From: Acanthacorydalis orientalis
Lineage: Eukaryota > Arthropoda > Insecta > Megaloptera > Corydalidae
DNA: 64,000 nt
Assembly (NCBI GenBank): GCA_034766995.1
Contig: CM068316.1
Span: 26,107,606 to 26,171,605, forward strand
Direction: 5' to 3'
A program made the position numbers and the translations under genes. Under the pieces are notes generated by a model. It had not been told where the DNA came from. It did no database searches and worked only from the letters and a program-made list of their open reading frames with translations. Below, one piece after another: positions 32,801 through 40,722 of the stretch (within the stretch, counting starts at the first letter, position 1; every line of letters begins with the position of its first letter).

Positions 32801-35216
32801 GAACAAAAACTATAAGTCTACATGAAAATGCTCCGCCTGCGATGGACAGGTTACACTGAGAGGATGCCGGTCTCAAGAGCACTAAAAAGGGCCTTGGATG
32901 GACAAACAGGCGGGAGAAGGTATGTGGGGAAAACAAGGATCAGATGTATAGACAATTTAGAGAAGGATGCAGTGGAACTGTAGAGAATAAGGAACTGAAG
33001 AAGAACCACCAGGAACAGAGATGTCTGGACGCAGAAAATTGAGGAGGAGGAGACCAAGGCTCGATTTGGGTTGTAGCGCCATTAAAGAAGAAGAAGATGA
33101 GCTTATTTAATTTAGTATAATAGTTAAAAACGAATAATTATATGAATTACAATAAAATCAACATATAATTTTTAATATTTGTAGAAACAAATTTACCATA
33201 AAGAATAAGTTCTGTGTCTTAGAGTAGTTAAAATGATTATAGATGTAGTCGAAAAATATTAACTAAGAAATATCTGATATTTTTATACTTTAGTACTCTC
33301 AGAATAATAATATCGCCATAAAAATGCTCATAAGTATTATAACAATCAAAAATGATTAATAATCAATTATTGAACATTTTTGACTACAAACTTTTATTAT
33401 GGTTTTTGTTGGTGAGAAATTAGTTTGTGACAATGAATTTAGTTATAGTATCAAAATTATATTATGGTGAAAATAATTGGTTACATTGTTACATTTCAAG
33501 TATTTATTATTATTAATTTGGTAGAAAAATAATTGCGGTTTTTTTTAGAATTCTAACCTTATTTTTTTTCAATGAAAGTGTCATCTCATAGTGTTCATAT
33601 TAATATCAATTTAAAGTGCATTTTACGGTCTGTCAACTTTGGTTTTATTATTAATTTTGTTTCAAATTGGGCTATTGAATTAAAGATCAAAAATAATCAA
33701 ATAAGAGCAATTTTTTGGTATGAATTAAAAACGGCTGGCAAAAGCAGAAGAAATTGTGCATAAAATAAACGATGATTTTGGTGTGGGTACTGTTAAGGAA
33801 CGTATGGTATAATGGTGGTTTCAAGTACTGGAAACGAGCGCCTTGAAGATGAAGAAGTTCGCGGGCGTCCTTCTTCAGTTCATAACGACCAACTGAAGGC
33901 GTTAGTTGAATCAAAAACACAATTCTAGAGTTTTCACAAAAGTTAAGCGTTAGTCATTCAACAGTTCTGGACCACAAATGGAAAAATGTATGAATTTGAA
34001 GGTCATAAACCGCAATTATTTTTCTACCATCCTAATAATTTATTTTAATGTAATAATTTATCATGTAATTCAATATTGTAAGTCATGTCTGAAATCATAA
34101 AATAGCAATGGGAGAGAAGTGCATGTGGTTTTAATATGCAGTTACATAATTCATTCAATTAAATAAAACAATATAAATAAATCATAAATAATATTATGCT
34201 ATTTTATTACGTTCTTAACTAAATAAGATAAAAATGACATACCGTGCAGAGGTCCGATAATAACGCAAATCATAACCATCAACAATGAGACTTTTAATTT
34301 CCTTCGGTCTTTTCCGTGTCTGAATGCAACTCGAAATGTATCAGAAATGTGTTTTAAATCGAAGAAATCTCTAACGAATGAGCAGCAGATTGTATTTTTT
34401 TCTTCTGAGGTGTTCACTTTTTTCTGTTCGTTAATTCTTAAGTAACCGTACATAAAACTCAAAATATATAATGACGCTGATATACTAAAAATTCCATAAA
34501 ATCCTATCTGTTTATATAATACGCCACTGAGTGCCATCCCAAATGGAATTCCTAGAGAGAAGCATACATTTACTACTCCAATCCTTAAAGTTCGTACGTC
34601 AGGTGTTGTGATATCAGCTACATAACTAAATATGGCCATGAACATTGCAAACCATCCGCCCGTCATGGCAGGAAAAATTGCTTCTACTATACCAGCTACT
34701 TCCATAGGTAATTCGTAAAAAAAATAAGTACATATAATTAAGCCAACACTGGTAAGAAATTCTCCAACGATTGGTAAAAGCATAAATGGTTTTCGACAGC
34801 TCCGCCTATCACTCCACGACCCCATGAATAATATTAAGAATGCAGGAAGTGCACTTTGCAATATTGTTTTCCATATAATCATATTGGCGACCATTTGCTG
34901 CACTTCAGATTCTTGTTTTGTGTAATTGGAAGTGTTTCTTGCCGTTAATGCGTTACATACTTCGTCCTCGTAACCTAAATTTACTCGACACGCTTTTTCT
35001 AAATTTAAATTTTGCGTTGCCAAACTTGCAAGTACACTGGGCATTATGTAACAAACTAATAACGGTTCGACTGTTATGTTTGAAATAAGGTACATCAGCT
35101 TCTCATTATTCGACATCTTGTTCCAGGGAGTTGGTTCTTTCGTCGGTTGTTTTTCATTTTTGTTTTGATTTTGGGTCGGTGGCACTTGAGAAACAGTCGA
35201 TGCCATTTTGCAAGAT
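17972..35216 (-). CDS. SLC46-type major facilitator transporter, six coding exons, 552 aa
   Basis: Exons 34243-35216, 30853-30954, 25160-25297, 25013-25096, 20158-20314 and 17972-18185 join in frame with GT-AG borders. ATG is at 35204-35206 in a good context (caaaATGG). The protein has a hydrophilic N-terminus, a first membrane span at about residues 41-63 and a first outer loop with C73/C84 and N-glycosylation sites N91 and N94. The MFS motif A equivalent [12 protein letters not shown] is at 129-140, and about 12 predicted spans end in [20 protein letters not shown] 70-residue charged cytosolic tail follows. The overall pattern matches the SLC46/proton-coupled folate transporter-like group, which moves folate-like or other small solutes with protons. 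The substrate here cannot be told. An acceptor (tttcttTCAG) 10 nt upstream of the ATG implies a non-coding first exon further upstream, not found. Confidence 0.86.
18205..18254. repeat. (AT)n microsatellite
   Basis: AT run with small interruptions close to the last exon, in intron 5. Confidence 0.9.
18358..19618 (+). mobile_element. Mariner family D, full-length, dead
   Basis: Ends ttgggttggaacaaaagttc and (right, reversed) ttggttgcaacaaaagttcg, flanked by TA at 18356-18357 and 19619-19620. 1,261 bp. It lies within intron 5 of the transporter gene, opposite to its transcription. Confidence 0.9.
18541..19511 (+). pseudogene. Mariner family D transposase, broken
   Basis: N-terminal [20 protein letters not shown], then after a frameshift [20 protein letters not shown] (helix-turn-helix region), and later blocks [19 protein letters not shown] and [12 protein letters not shown]. 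The first catalytic Asp region reads ITDYEKW (Asp replaced by Tyr at the expected place) and the second reads FHQNNARRH (Asp replaced by Asn). Only the third Asp survives. Confidence 0.82.
20020..20076. repeat. (AT)n microsatellite
   Basis: About 55 bp of AT next to the transporter's exon 5, within intron 5. Confidence 0.9.
20158..20314 (-). CDS. Transporter exon 5 (coding)
   Basis: 157 nt, acceptor TTTCAG and donor GTAAGT at 20152-20157. Encodes [20 protein letters not shown] and the last two spans with [12 protein letters not shown]. Confidence 0.87.
20550..20646 (+). mobile_element. Mariner C-terminal fragment
   Basis: Translates as [20 protein letters not shown] then YF and a stop, after [10 protein letters not shown] in another frame. 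This is the conserved mariner C-terminus (x-LP-x-RW-x-KV-x-x-NxGxYF). No ends found. Confidence 0.6.
20905..21020 (+). repeat. Short tandem repeat, about 42 bp, 2.5 units
   Basis: Units share tacgatagat, attcgtatcgtat and ctggc, then a partial unit ending cagctgcgat. Function unknown. Confidence 0.7.
21120..21430 (+). mobile_element. Penelope-like element remnant (GIY-YIG endonuclease)
   Basis: One frame reads [24 protein letters not shown], later [10 protein letters not shown], and a second frame [20 protein letters not shown] then IY. This is the order and spacing of the GIY-YIG endonuclease domain at the C-terminus of Penelope-like retroelements. Several stops; no reverse transcriptase part was recognised upstream. 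It lies in intron 4 of the transporter gene. Confidence 0.7.
21675..21709. repeat. (AT)n microsatellite
   Basis: About 34 bp of AT. Confidence 0.9.
21960..23432 (+). mobile_element. Mariner family E with an internal tandem duplication
   Basis: A decayed mariner: [33 protein letters not shown] (DNA-binding half), [17 protein letters not shown] (first catalytic Asp lost), [16 protein letters not shown], and the C-terminal [15 protein letters not shown] to about 23425. Two direct copies of a 460-bp piece lie inside it. Terminal repeats are not discernible, so the limits are those of the recognisable coding region. Confidence 0.8.
22197..23116 (+). repeat. 460-bp direct tandem duplication
   Basis: 22197-22656 and 22657-23116 differ at three positions that I can see: ta/at near 22232 versus 22692, and c/a near 22418 versus 22878. 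The join carries a short aaa microhomology. It duplicates the central part of the transposase. Confidence 0.93.
23944..24500 (-). mobile_element. hAT-type MITE, copy 2
   Basis: Inverted relative of 16781-17198: the right end reversed reads cagtgtgggatttagacagg and the left end cagggccagatttacac. Exact 8-bp duplication tatacatt at 23936-23943 and 24501-24508. It is 557 bp, with about 140 bp of extra sequence in the middle compared with copy 1. Confidence 0.87.
24509..24919. other. Intron 4 sequence, no feature seen
   Basis: AT-rich intron of the transporter gene without recognisable content. Confidence 0.5.
24920..25004. repeat. (AT)n microsatellite with CATG/CACG interruptions
   Basis: About 85 bp that begins only a few bases from the donor of exon 4 (25013), in intron 4. 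Confidence 0.93.
25013..25096 (-). CDS. Transporter exon 4 (coding)
   Basis: 84 nt, acceptor TTCACAG and donor GTAAGG. Encodes [20 protein letters not shown] and KLVPTDEL, the conserved RS-x-x-SK-x-V loop seen in SLC46 proteins. Confidence 0.85.
25160..25297 (-). CDS. Transporter exon 3 (coding)
   Basis: 138 nt, phase 1 to phase 1, acceptor TTTCCAG and donor GTACGG. Encodes [17 protein letters not shown] and a following span. Separated from the next exon by an intron of only 62 bp. Confidence 0.85.
25374..25424. repeat. (AT)n microsatellite, left of the foldback element
   Basis: About 50 bp of AT. Confidence 0.93.
25427..26803. mobile_element. Foldback-type element: two arms of about 650 bp in inverted orientation
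   Basis: The left arm from about 25430 (agtgggtctgactagaat, cagaatggacaatctaatcc) is mirrored by the right arm ending at about 26800. The match continues inward through gtttgtacggaatttaat, gttgtagagcatgaaaaa and aataggccta to a centre near 26085. Arms are somewhat diverged, with indels. AT microsatellites lie on both sides. The open frames in the two arms are mirror copies of repeat sequence and not genes. Confidence 0.85.
26802..26874. repeat. (AT)n microsatellite, right of the foldback element
   Basis: About 72 bp of pure AT. Confidence 0.95.
27143..27252. mobile_element. Palindromic MITE, short copy
   Basis: Left gagtggtttaatttagtctt ccacatg is mirrored by catgtggaagcctaaataga at the right, leaving about 50 bp of centre. 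Its ends relate it to 5564-5742 and 61268-61479. Confidence 0.7.
27253..28282. other. Intron 2 sequence, no feature seen
   Basis: Very AT-rich transporter intron without recognisable elements. Confidence 0.5.
29154..29510 (-). pseudogene. Mariner family F transposase, N-terminal half
   Basis: 118 open codons from the natural ATG. The first helix-turn-helix lies around [20 protein letters not shown], then [10 protein letters not shown], the linker [11 protein letters not shown] and the second HTH region ([20 protein letters not shown]). It breaks before the catalytic domain, of which only scraps such as [14 protein letters not shown] (about 28890) remain. Confidence 0.85.
29577..29759. repeat. 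Tandem duplication in mariner F 5' UTR
   Basis: The phrase gatttttaggttatatataa ... tttgtaattcgccacaaaaa occurs twice, at 29581-29681 and 29693-29759, the first with an additional ttatatataaa repeat. Confidence 0.8.
29803..30852. other. Intron 2 sequence, no feature seen
   Basis: AT-rich intronic DNA up to the donor of exon 2. Confidence 0.5.
30853..30954 (-). CDS. Transporter exon 2 (coding)
   Basis: 102 nt, phase 1 to phase 1, acceptor TTTTAG and donor GTAAGA. Encodes [18 protein letters not shown] and a membrane span. Missed by any long-frame search. Confidence 0.85.
31330..33097 (+). mobile_element. RTE-like LINE fragment, reverse transcriptase region
   Basis: Successive blocks in broken frames: [18 protein letters not shown] (RT domain 0/1), [76 protein letters not shown], then YTEDLNI where the catalytic YADD has decayed. 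Downstream are [17 protein letters not shown] and a C-terminal region to about 33070. It ends in an (AAG)n tail like the short trinucleotide tails of RTE elements. 5'-truncated, many stops. It lies in intron 1 of the transporter gene, antisense to it. Confidence 0.85.
31945..32090 (+). repeat. Two perfect hairpins separated by three tandem repeats
   Basis: Hairpin 1: arms 31945-31969 and 31974-31998, 25 bp exact, 4-base loop. Then three units of ggtttattgtcattaac. Hairpin 2: arms 32047-32065 and 32072-32090, 19 bp exact, 6-base loop. They interrupt the RT reading frame exactly between the AYDS and QGD motif regions. Confidence 0.93.
33516..34032 (+). mobile_element. Mariner A deletion derivative, copy 1
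   Basis: 5' end tttggtagaaaaataattgc, 5' UTR and the start of the transposase ([20 protein letters not shown]), then directly from ctggaccacaaatgg to the 3' end (aaaaatgtatgaatttgaag, gtcataaaccgcaatt). About 700 bp are missing. The same join occurs at 47212-47746. Confidence 0.88.
34243..35216 (-). CDS. Transporter exon with start codon
   Basis: Residues 1-321 plus one base: membrane spans 1 to about 7 and motif A. 10 nt of 5' UTR precede the ATG after an acceptor at 35217-35218. Donor GTATGT at 34237-34242. Confidence 0.88.
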
Positions 35217-35304
35217 CTGAAAGAAAAAGAAAATTTTGTATAAATATATCTATATCTATATATATTGATCAATTATACTATGAAAGTTTGCAACAAATTA
35301 TAGA

Positions 35305-36296
35305 CGAAATTTCAGCCAGAAGTGACACGTTGTTCACGTTCTACAGATGTTTGAAGCGAGCATTGTAGCAGTTGTAAAAATTAAGAAAACAAGTTCCATG
35401 CAGTGATAAAACATTTTTACTTGAAAAAGTGGGCAATCGGTCAGATCAAAGCGAAATTGGATGTAGTGTATGGGGACTCTGCACCAGCGTTGAAGACAGA
35501 TTATTTCTGGATAAAGGGTTTAAACGTGCAGCGAATATGCACTGAAGGTGAAGCATGCTCTGAACGTCCAGTTCAGGTCGCCACGACGGAAATCGTTGAA
35601 AAAATCCATGGTATCGTTTTGAAAGATCGTCGAGTGAAAATGCACGAGATTGATGAGACTGTAGGGATTTCAAATTAATGAGTACAAAATATCCTGCACG
35701 AAAAATTGCACATGAAAAAGCTGTGTGCACTATGAGTGCCGCAATTGTTAACTGTCGATCATAAACGCACACGAAAAGAGATTTCAACTCAGTGTTTGGT
35801 GATGTGTAATCGTAATCTGTAGGCCTTTTGCATCAATTCATCACCGTAGATAAAACATGGATCCACCACTAGACATCTGAGTTGAAGCAGCAGTCAAAGC
35901 AGTGGAAAACGAGTGGTAAAAGCGCCCCAAAAAAGGTGAACCCCCGGTTTTATCGGATGAGATGGCGACGGTCACTGTTTTTTGAGAATCCCAAGCAATC
36001 ATCCTGATCGACTACTTAACGAAGGGAAAAACGATAACAGGACCCTATTACGCAACATTATTGGGCTGTTTGAAAGAAGAGCTGAATCAAAAACTGTCAA
36101 CTTCGGCGCACAAAAATAGTGCTCTTTCACCAGGACAACGCACCGTCCCACAAATCGACCATCGTAATGGCAAAATTACACGATGTAGACTTCGAATTGA
36201 TTTATTATCAGCCCCTTATTCTCCGGATTCGATCCCGAGCGACTCTACTCTTTCCCAAATTTGAAAAATTAGCTCGGCAGGAAGAAATTCAAGTCG
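35305..36296 (+). mobile_element. Mariner family B, truncated at both ends
   Basis: 5' UTR as at 3244, then broken transposase: FYLKKWAIGQIKAKLDVVYG and DSAPALKTDYFW (DNA-binding), VEKIHGIVLKDRRVKMHEID, near 35830 FVTVDKTWIHH (first Asp altered), HQDNAPSHKSTIVMAKLHDV near 36123 (second Asp kept), and a third-Asp region near 36230. It is then joined to an inverted family A end. It starts about 90 bp upstream of the transporter's coding exon. Confidence 0.83.
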
Positions 36297-36541
36297 AATG
36301 TATGTGTTTTAAAACTCATACAAAAAAATTGCTCTTATTTGATTATTTTCCATCTTTAATTCAATAGCTCAATTTAAAGTAAAATTAATAATAAAACCAA
36401 AGTCGATGTTACTAAGGTACAGACTGAAAAATTCATTTACAAATGATATTAACTTGAAAACGATGAAATGACACTTTTATTAAAAAAATAATGTTAGAAT
36501 TCAAAAAAATAAAAACCGCAATTATTTTTCTACCAACTTAA
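36297..36541 (-). mobile_element. Mariner family A, 5'-end fragment
   Basis: Reverse complement of the family A 5' end: from the beginning of the coding region (tcatacaaaaaaattgctct) through the 5' UTR to the terminal repeat (accgcaattatttttctacc) next to TTAATA. Fused to family B on its left. Confidence 0.83.
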
Positions 36542-36718
36542 TACAAACAGATCATTCAGTACATTCTTATTGTCTTGAAGAAAGGCATTGAATTCTGACC
36601 AGTTGTTCACAGTTAACAAAATTGCATGTTTAGAAAGTCAAAAAGGCTAGTTATGCCCTCGCTTATTATGATGATTAATTTTACAGTATTTCTATATCAA
36701 TATGTTCCAATGCTGGAT

Positions 36719-36720
36719 CA

Positions 36721-36782
<62 letters not shown>

Positions 36783-36810
36783 ATAATAATAATAATAATA
36801 ATGTAAGAAT
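36719..36810. repeat. (AT)n/(AAT)n microsatellite
   Basis: AT run followed by AAT units. Confidence 0.93.
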
Positions 36811-36815
36811 ATTAC

Positions 36816-37103
36816 TGTGGTGGTAAAACATTTAAATGTTCTATTATATATCTTAACAGTTGTTAACACTGTCTCCTGTTATTTTTAGTTAGTTGCTAGC
36901 ATTGATAGAACTACGTTGTTAAGGTTGCTAGCCATGATTATTTTATTAGGACAACAATTAAAATATAATTGTTGTGCTGACGTCTCGTATTAGTGAGATT
37001 ATTACTCGATATGTTCTCGGTTGTGTAGATGCTGGATATTTAATAAATTGCTTCATGTTAATGCACTTGTTCAGTTAATATATACGCCTGTAATTCGTCA
37101 ACA
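36816..37103 (+). mobile_element. Solo LTR, copy 2
   Basis: 288 bp, TG...CA ends, flanked by an exact 5-bp duplication attac (36811-36815 and 37104-37108), as left by LTR retrotransposons. Homologous to 9753-10003, with an internal duplication of gttgctagc. No internal domain remains, so it is a recombination product. Confidence 0.8.
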
Positions 37104-37289
37104 ATTACATTTAAAAAAAAATACTATAAAGGCACAAAGTTAATTAATAGGAATTAAGTGTACACTTTTCTATTTAGCGATAATTATCCTAAAGGCAAAT
37201 CCTTGTACTAATAACTTTAGAGAACTTTTATGTACATATCTTGTATATTAATGTTTGTGTTTATTTCTGAAGTGTGTTGAAATATCTAC

Positions 37290-37500
37290 GAAAAATAGAA
37301 AGCAAACGATAAATAAATAAACAAATAAAATAAAAATAAAAATAAATTTTATTGATACTAAATATTGTACAGGGCCAAGTTTGGCCGGTTTGTTTTATAA
37401 AATTAATGCGGTGCTCTTGCCTATTCCGGTAGTTATCCGCTTTTGGGGTGTGGGAGTAGTGTGTTGTGTTAGTGTAATTTTTATTAATGTCCTTTGCATG
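37290..37500 (-). mobile_element. Possible retroposon 3' end
   Basis: On the minus strand a GC-richer stretch (gccaaacttggccctgtaca) leads into AATAAA and a tail of (TTTA)n/(TTTAT)n. This looks like the 3' end of a non-LTR retrotransposon or SINE. Family not recognised. Confidence 0.33.
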
Positions 37501-37787
37501 TTTTCCGGGAAAACAAACGATATCAATCTGATGTTTATGAAAATTTAAAAAAATATGAAATAAATCTTCTTAAGGTACCGTCAAAACAGTAGACAGAATT
37601 TATTCAATGATGCAATTTATTAAAAATAAATATAATTATGATGTTAATTTTAGATAAAACAAGGCGAAATACAAAATAATATTGTTTTCGAAAGATGAAT
37701 GTGATCTTTTTTAAAATAAATTAAAGTTAAATATAAAAATCCAATCACAACTATATATGGAAAATTATCAAGAATCAATAGGGGCAG

Positions 37788-38556
37788 ATCTACCTGATAT
37801 CAAAAGAATTTATAATTCAAAGGCCCAAAAACATCTAAATCAAAAAGAACGCAATTTTACAATGTGTTTTCGTTAGTTTATTTAACTGTTTTTATGTGTT
37901 TTGTTTCAAATAATTAACTTTTGAGAATAAATATTTGTTTTTTTCTTAACGCTCAGATTACTAATTTATTTTATTTATTATTTATATTTACCTATCCTAC
38001 AAAATAACCACGGTCACATATGCAGGTCTGGCAACGAATAATTATTTTTAATGACAAAAACGGTATCACTTTTTGGTCAACCTTTATAATTACGATTTCC
38101 GCCACTACGCGACTCCACCCGTAGTGGGATACACTTCTACTTAACATATTTTACTTGTCACCGCTCTCGTAATAATCGAGTAATTCTAATAGTAGTTTTT
38201 TCTACTAATCGAATTTTATGGAAGTTGAATATTAAAAGATAATAAAATGTCACAGAATATTAAAAAAAATGATAAAGTCGCGCACTTACACATTTAACAA
38301 TTTTGTCTTTGTTAATACATATTTAAAATTCGCGCTATACTGTGAAAGATAAGGGAGGGAGTATTCCTTTAAGGGTGGTGTCGCGTGTTGGCGGAGATTA
38401 TTATTAAAAAATTCAACCGACGAGCGATACAGTATTCAAACCGTCGTTTCCAGACCTGTATGTAAGAGCGAGAAAATAACAAAGGTGTTCCGTTAAAATT
38501 TCAAGATTTGTGAAGTTTTTCGTCGTAGGAAAAGTTTGCGAAACCCTATTTTAGTG
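37788..38556 (+). mobile_element. hAT-superfamily element, 3' part, copy 2
   Basis: Matches 8461-8803 from gatatcaaaagaatttataa to the right end (gtaggaaaagtttgcgaaac). The transposase end (DIKRIYNSKAQKHLNQKE) and the ggtgttccgttaa subterminal motif are shared. The 5' part is missing, and it is interrupted by a 464-bp MITE. Confidence 0.75.
38009..38472. mobile_element. Nested hAT-type MITE
   Basis: Terminal repeats containing caggtctggcaacga (left) and caggtctggaaacga (right, reversed), with imperfect outer extensions. Flanked by the exact 8-bp duplication aaaataac (38001-38008, 38473-38480). The empty-site sequence is visible in the other hAT copy near 8735-8745. Confidence 0.82.
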
Positions 38557-39117
38557 TATGATATAGGAAACAGCTGCTTGATTTAAAATTTTGTTAAGTT
38601 ACTCTTACTTAATTGTAATTATTTTTAATAACGATTAGATAATGTAATACGATAAGTGTACAAGGTAAGCAAAATTATAATATAAGCATGATTTGTTAAA
38701 AAATATTTTAATTTAATTCTTTTTACAAGAAATTACATAAAAACATATCACAAAAATTAAAACCATGACATTTAAAAAAAAACACATCCGGCACAAATAA
38801 AAAGAATCTTTAATACTTAAATCGCAAACAGGTTTTATGTTTCTAGCAGAAGTTGTAATGTTAAGACTTCTGCGCGATTATCGCTATTCTGTTCACAAAG
38901 AGCTATGCACTGATCTTGTGTGTCATGTCGTTGATATACAGGTTGAATAGTACAAAGCTTAATATCTATCTTTCAGATCGTTCATCATTGTTGAGCCGAT
39001 TGAGGATATTTCTCCGTCCAGGACTATGTAAAAGGTCCTCTTCGATAAGTAAAAAACCAACAGCTGGTTCAGAATATTCGGGAATAGTGGGTAAAAGAGT
39101 ACATAGAGGAGGGGAGG
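38557..39117. other. Intergenic, no gene seen
   Basis: Unassigned; ends in a purine run (gaggaggggaggagggagg) just before the mariner fragment. Confidence 0.5.
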
Positions 39118-39690
39118 AGGGAGGAGTTCATGGGGACTCTGCACCAGCGTTGAAGACTGTTTATTTCTGGAGAAGTGAGTTTAAACGAAGATGAACATGC
39201 ACTGAAAATGAAGCGCACTCTGGACGCCCAGTTGAGGTCACTACGACGGACATCATAGAAAAAATCCATGGTATAGTTACGAAAGACCGCCAAGTGAAAA
39301 TGTGTGAGATTTCTGAAACTGTTCTCATCTTAACTGAACGAGTGCACAATATCTTGCACGAAAAATTGCACATGAAAAAGCGGCGTGTGCGATGAGTGCC
39401 GCGATTGTTGACGGCCGATCATAAACGTACATGAAAAGATATTTCAACACAGTGTTTGGTGATGTTTAATCGCAATCCATAGGACTTTTGCGTCGATTCG
39501 TCATCATGGATGAAACATAGATCCACTAATATACATCGGAGTCGAAATAACAGTCAAAGTAGTGGACAACGACTGGTGAAATTGCGCCAAGGAAGACGCA
39601 GACCATTTTGTCGGATGAAAAGGTGATGGTGACTGTTATTTGTGATTCTCAAGGAATCATTCTGATCGACTACCTAATGAAAGGAAAAAC
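39118..39690 (+). mobile_element. Mariner family B, truncated copy 3
   Basis: From GDSAPALKTVYFWRSEFKRR through EKIHGIVTKDRQVKM, LHEKLHMKK and a broken first-Asp region (FVIMDET) to IILIDYLMKGKT, then an abrupt join to an inverted family A end. Many stops. Confidence 0.82.
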
Positions 39691-39905
39691 GAAAATTGCT
39701 CTTATTTGCTTCTTTTCCATCTTTAATTCAAGCCCAATTTGAAGCAAAACTAACAATAAAACCAAACTCGATGTTAATAAAATACAGACCGAAAACTGCA
39801 CTTTAAAATTATATAAACATGAACTCGATAAAATGATACTTCCATTGAAAAAATTAAGGTTAGAATTCAGAAAATAAAAACCATAAATATTTTTTTACCA
39901 ACCTT
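39691..39905 (-). mobile_element. Mariner family A, 5'-end fragment
   Basis: Inverted 5' end of family A beginning aaaattgctcttatttgctt and ending at the terminal repeat near 39905. Same arrangement as 36297-36541. Confidence 0.8.
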
Positions 39906-40014
39906 ATAGATTAATTTCATATTTCAAAAATGAATTCTTCTTTCACCCAATAAATCTCAAAACGTCAATTTACCAAAAACCGTTAACTTGGCATCGTTGG
40001 CATCGTGACCCACT

Positions 40015-40487
40015 ACTATAGGAAAGAAATATTAGAAAAACCACAATGCTTCAACTATACAAAACAATTGTCCAAAGTATCGTAATATATGGCTCATAAG
40101 TATAGGATCTAAATAAATCACGTAGAAAAAAACTACTAGCCACAGAGATGGACTTTCTGAGAAGAAGCTGCAGAAGATCGAGACTTGAAAGAGTCAGAAA
40201 TGCAGACATTAGAGGGGAAATGAATACTGAAGGAGATATAATTGACGATATTGAGAAGAAGCAACTGACATGGATCAGACACACAAAAAGAACGAAGGAC
40301 GAAGTGAAATGGCCAAGGAGGATATTAGAGTGGATACCACCAGAAAGGAGAAAGAGAGGACGATCAAGAAGAAGTTGGAGAGACGACGTGGACGAGGCAA
40401 TGGAAACAAGAAACCTAGATGAAGAAATGTGCTATGACAGAATGAATTGGAAACTGGGGACGGAGAGGCGGCGACAGCCATAAACAA
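40015..40487 (+). mobile_element. LINE 3' fragment (RTE-like), 5'-truncated
   Basis: Begins within MLQLYKTIVQSIVIYGS (end of the RT domain) and continues to the C-terminus of the polyprotein. The 3' end runs into (TA)n. Different family from 31330-33097. Confidence 0.75.
40148..40483 (+). pseudogene. LINE ORF2 C-terminal region
   Basis: 111 open codons, strongly basic: QLTWIRHTKRTKDEVKWPRR, EWIPPERRKRGRSRRSWRDD and a Trp-containing end, typical of the nucleic-acid-binding tail after the RT domain in RTE-like LINEs. Start codon is not natural; the protein is only the last part. Unusually well preserved for this window, which suggests a fairly recent 5'-truncated insertion. Confidence 0.78.
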
Positions 40488-40489
40488 TC

Positions 40490-40493
<4 letters not shown>

Positions 40494-40551
<58 letters not shown>
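40494..40551. repeat. (AT)n microsatellite
   Basis: About 57 bp of AT at the 3' end of the LINE fragment; possibly grown from its tail. Confidence 0.95.
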
Positions 40552-40557
<6 letters not shown>

Positions 40558-40722
40558 TGATAGTACAATTTGACACACTTGAAAATTAATAAATATAATA
40601 ATAAGAAATAATATAACTTCTTTGATTTCTAAATAAAAATACTACATATATATTTATATTTTTAGCTCTTATTAACAATGTTGCAAAGTCAAAAATATTC
40701 ATTTGAGTTTCAAGTATTCGGA

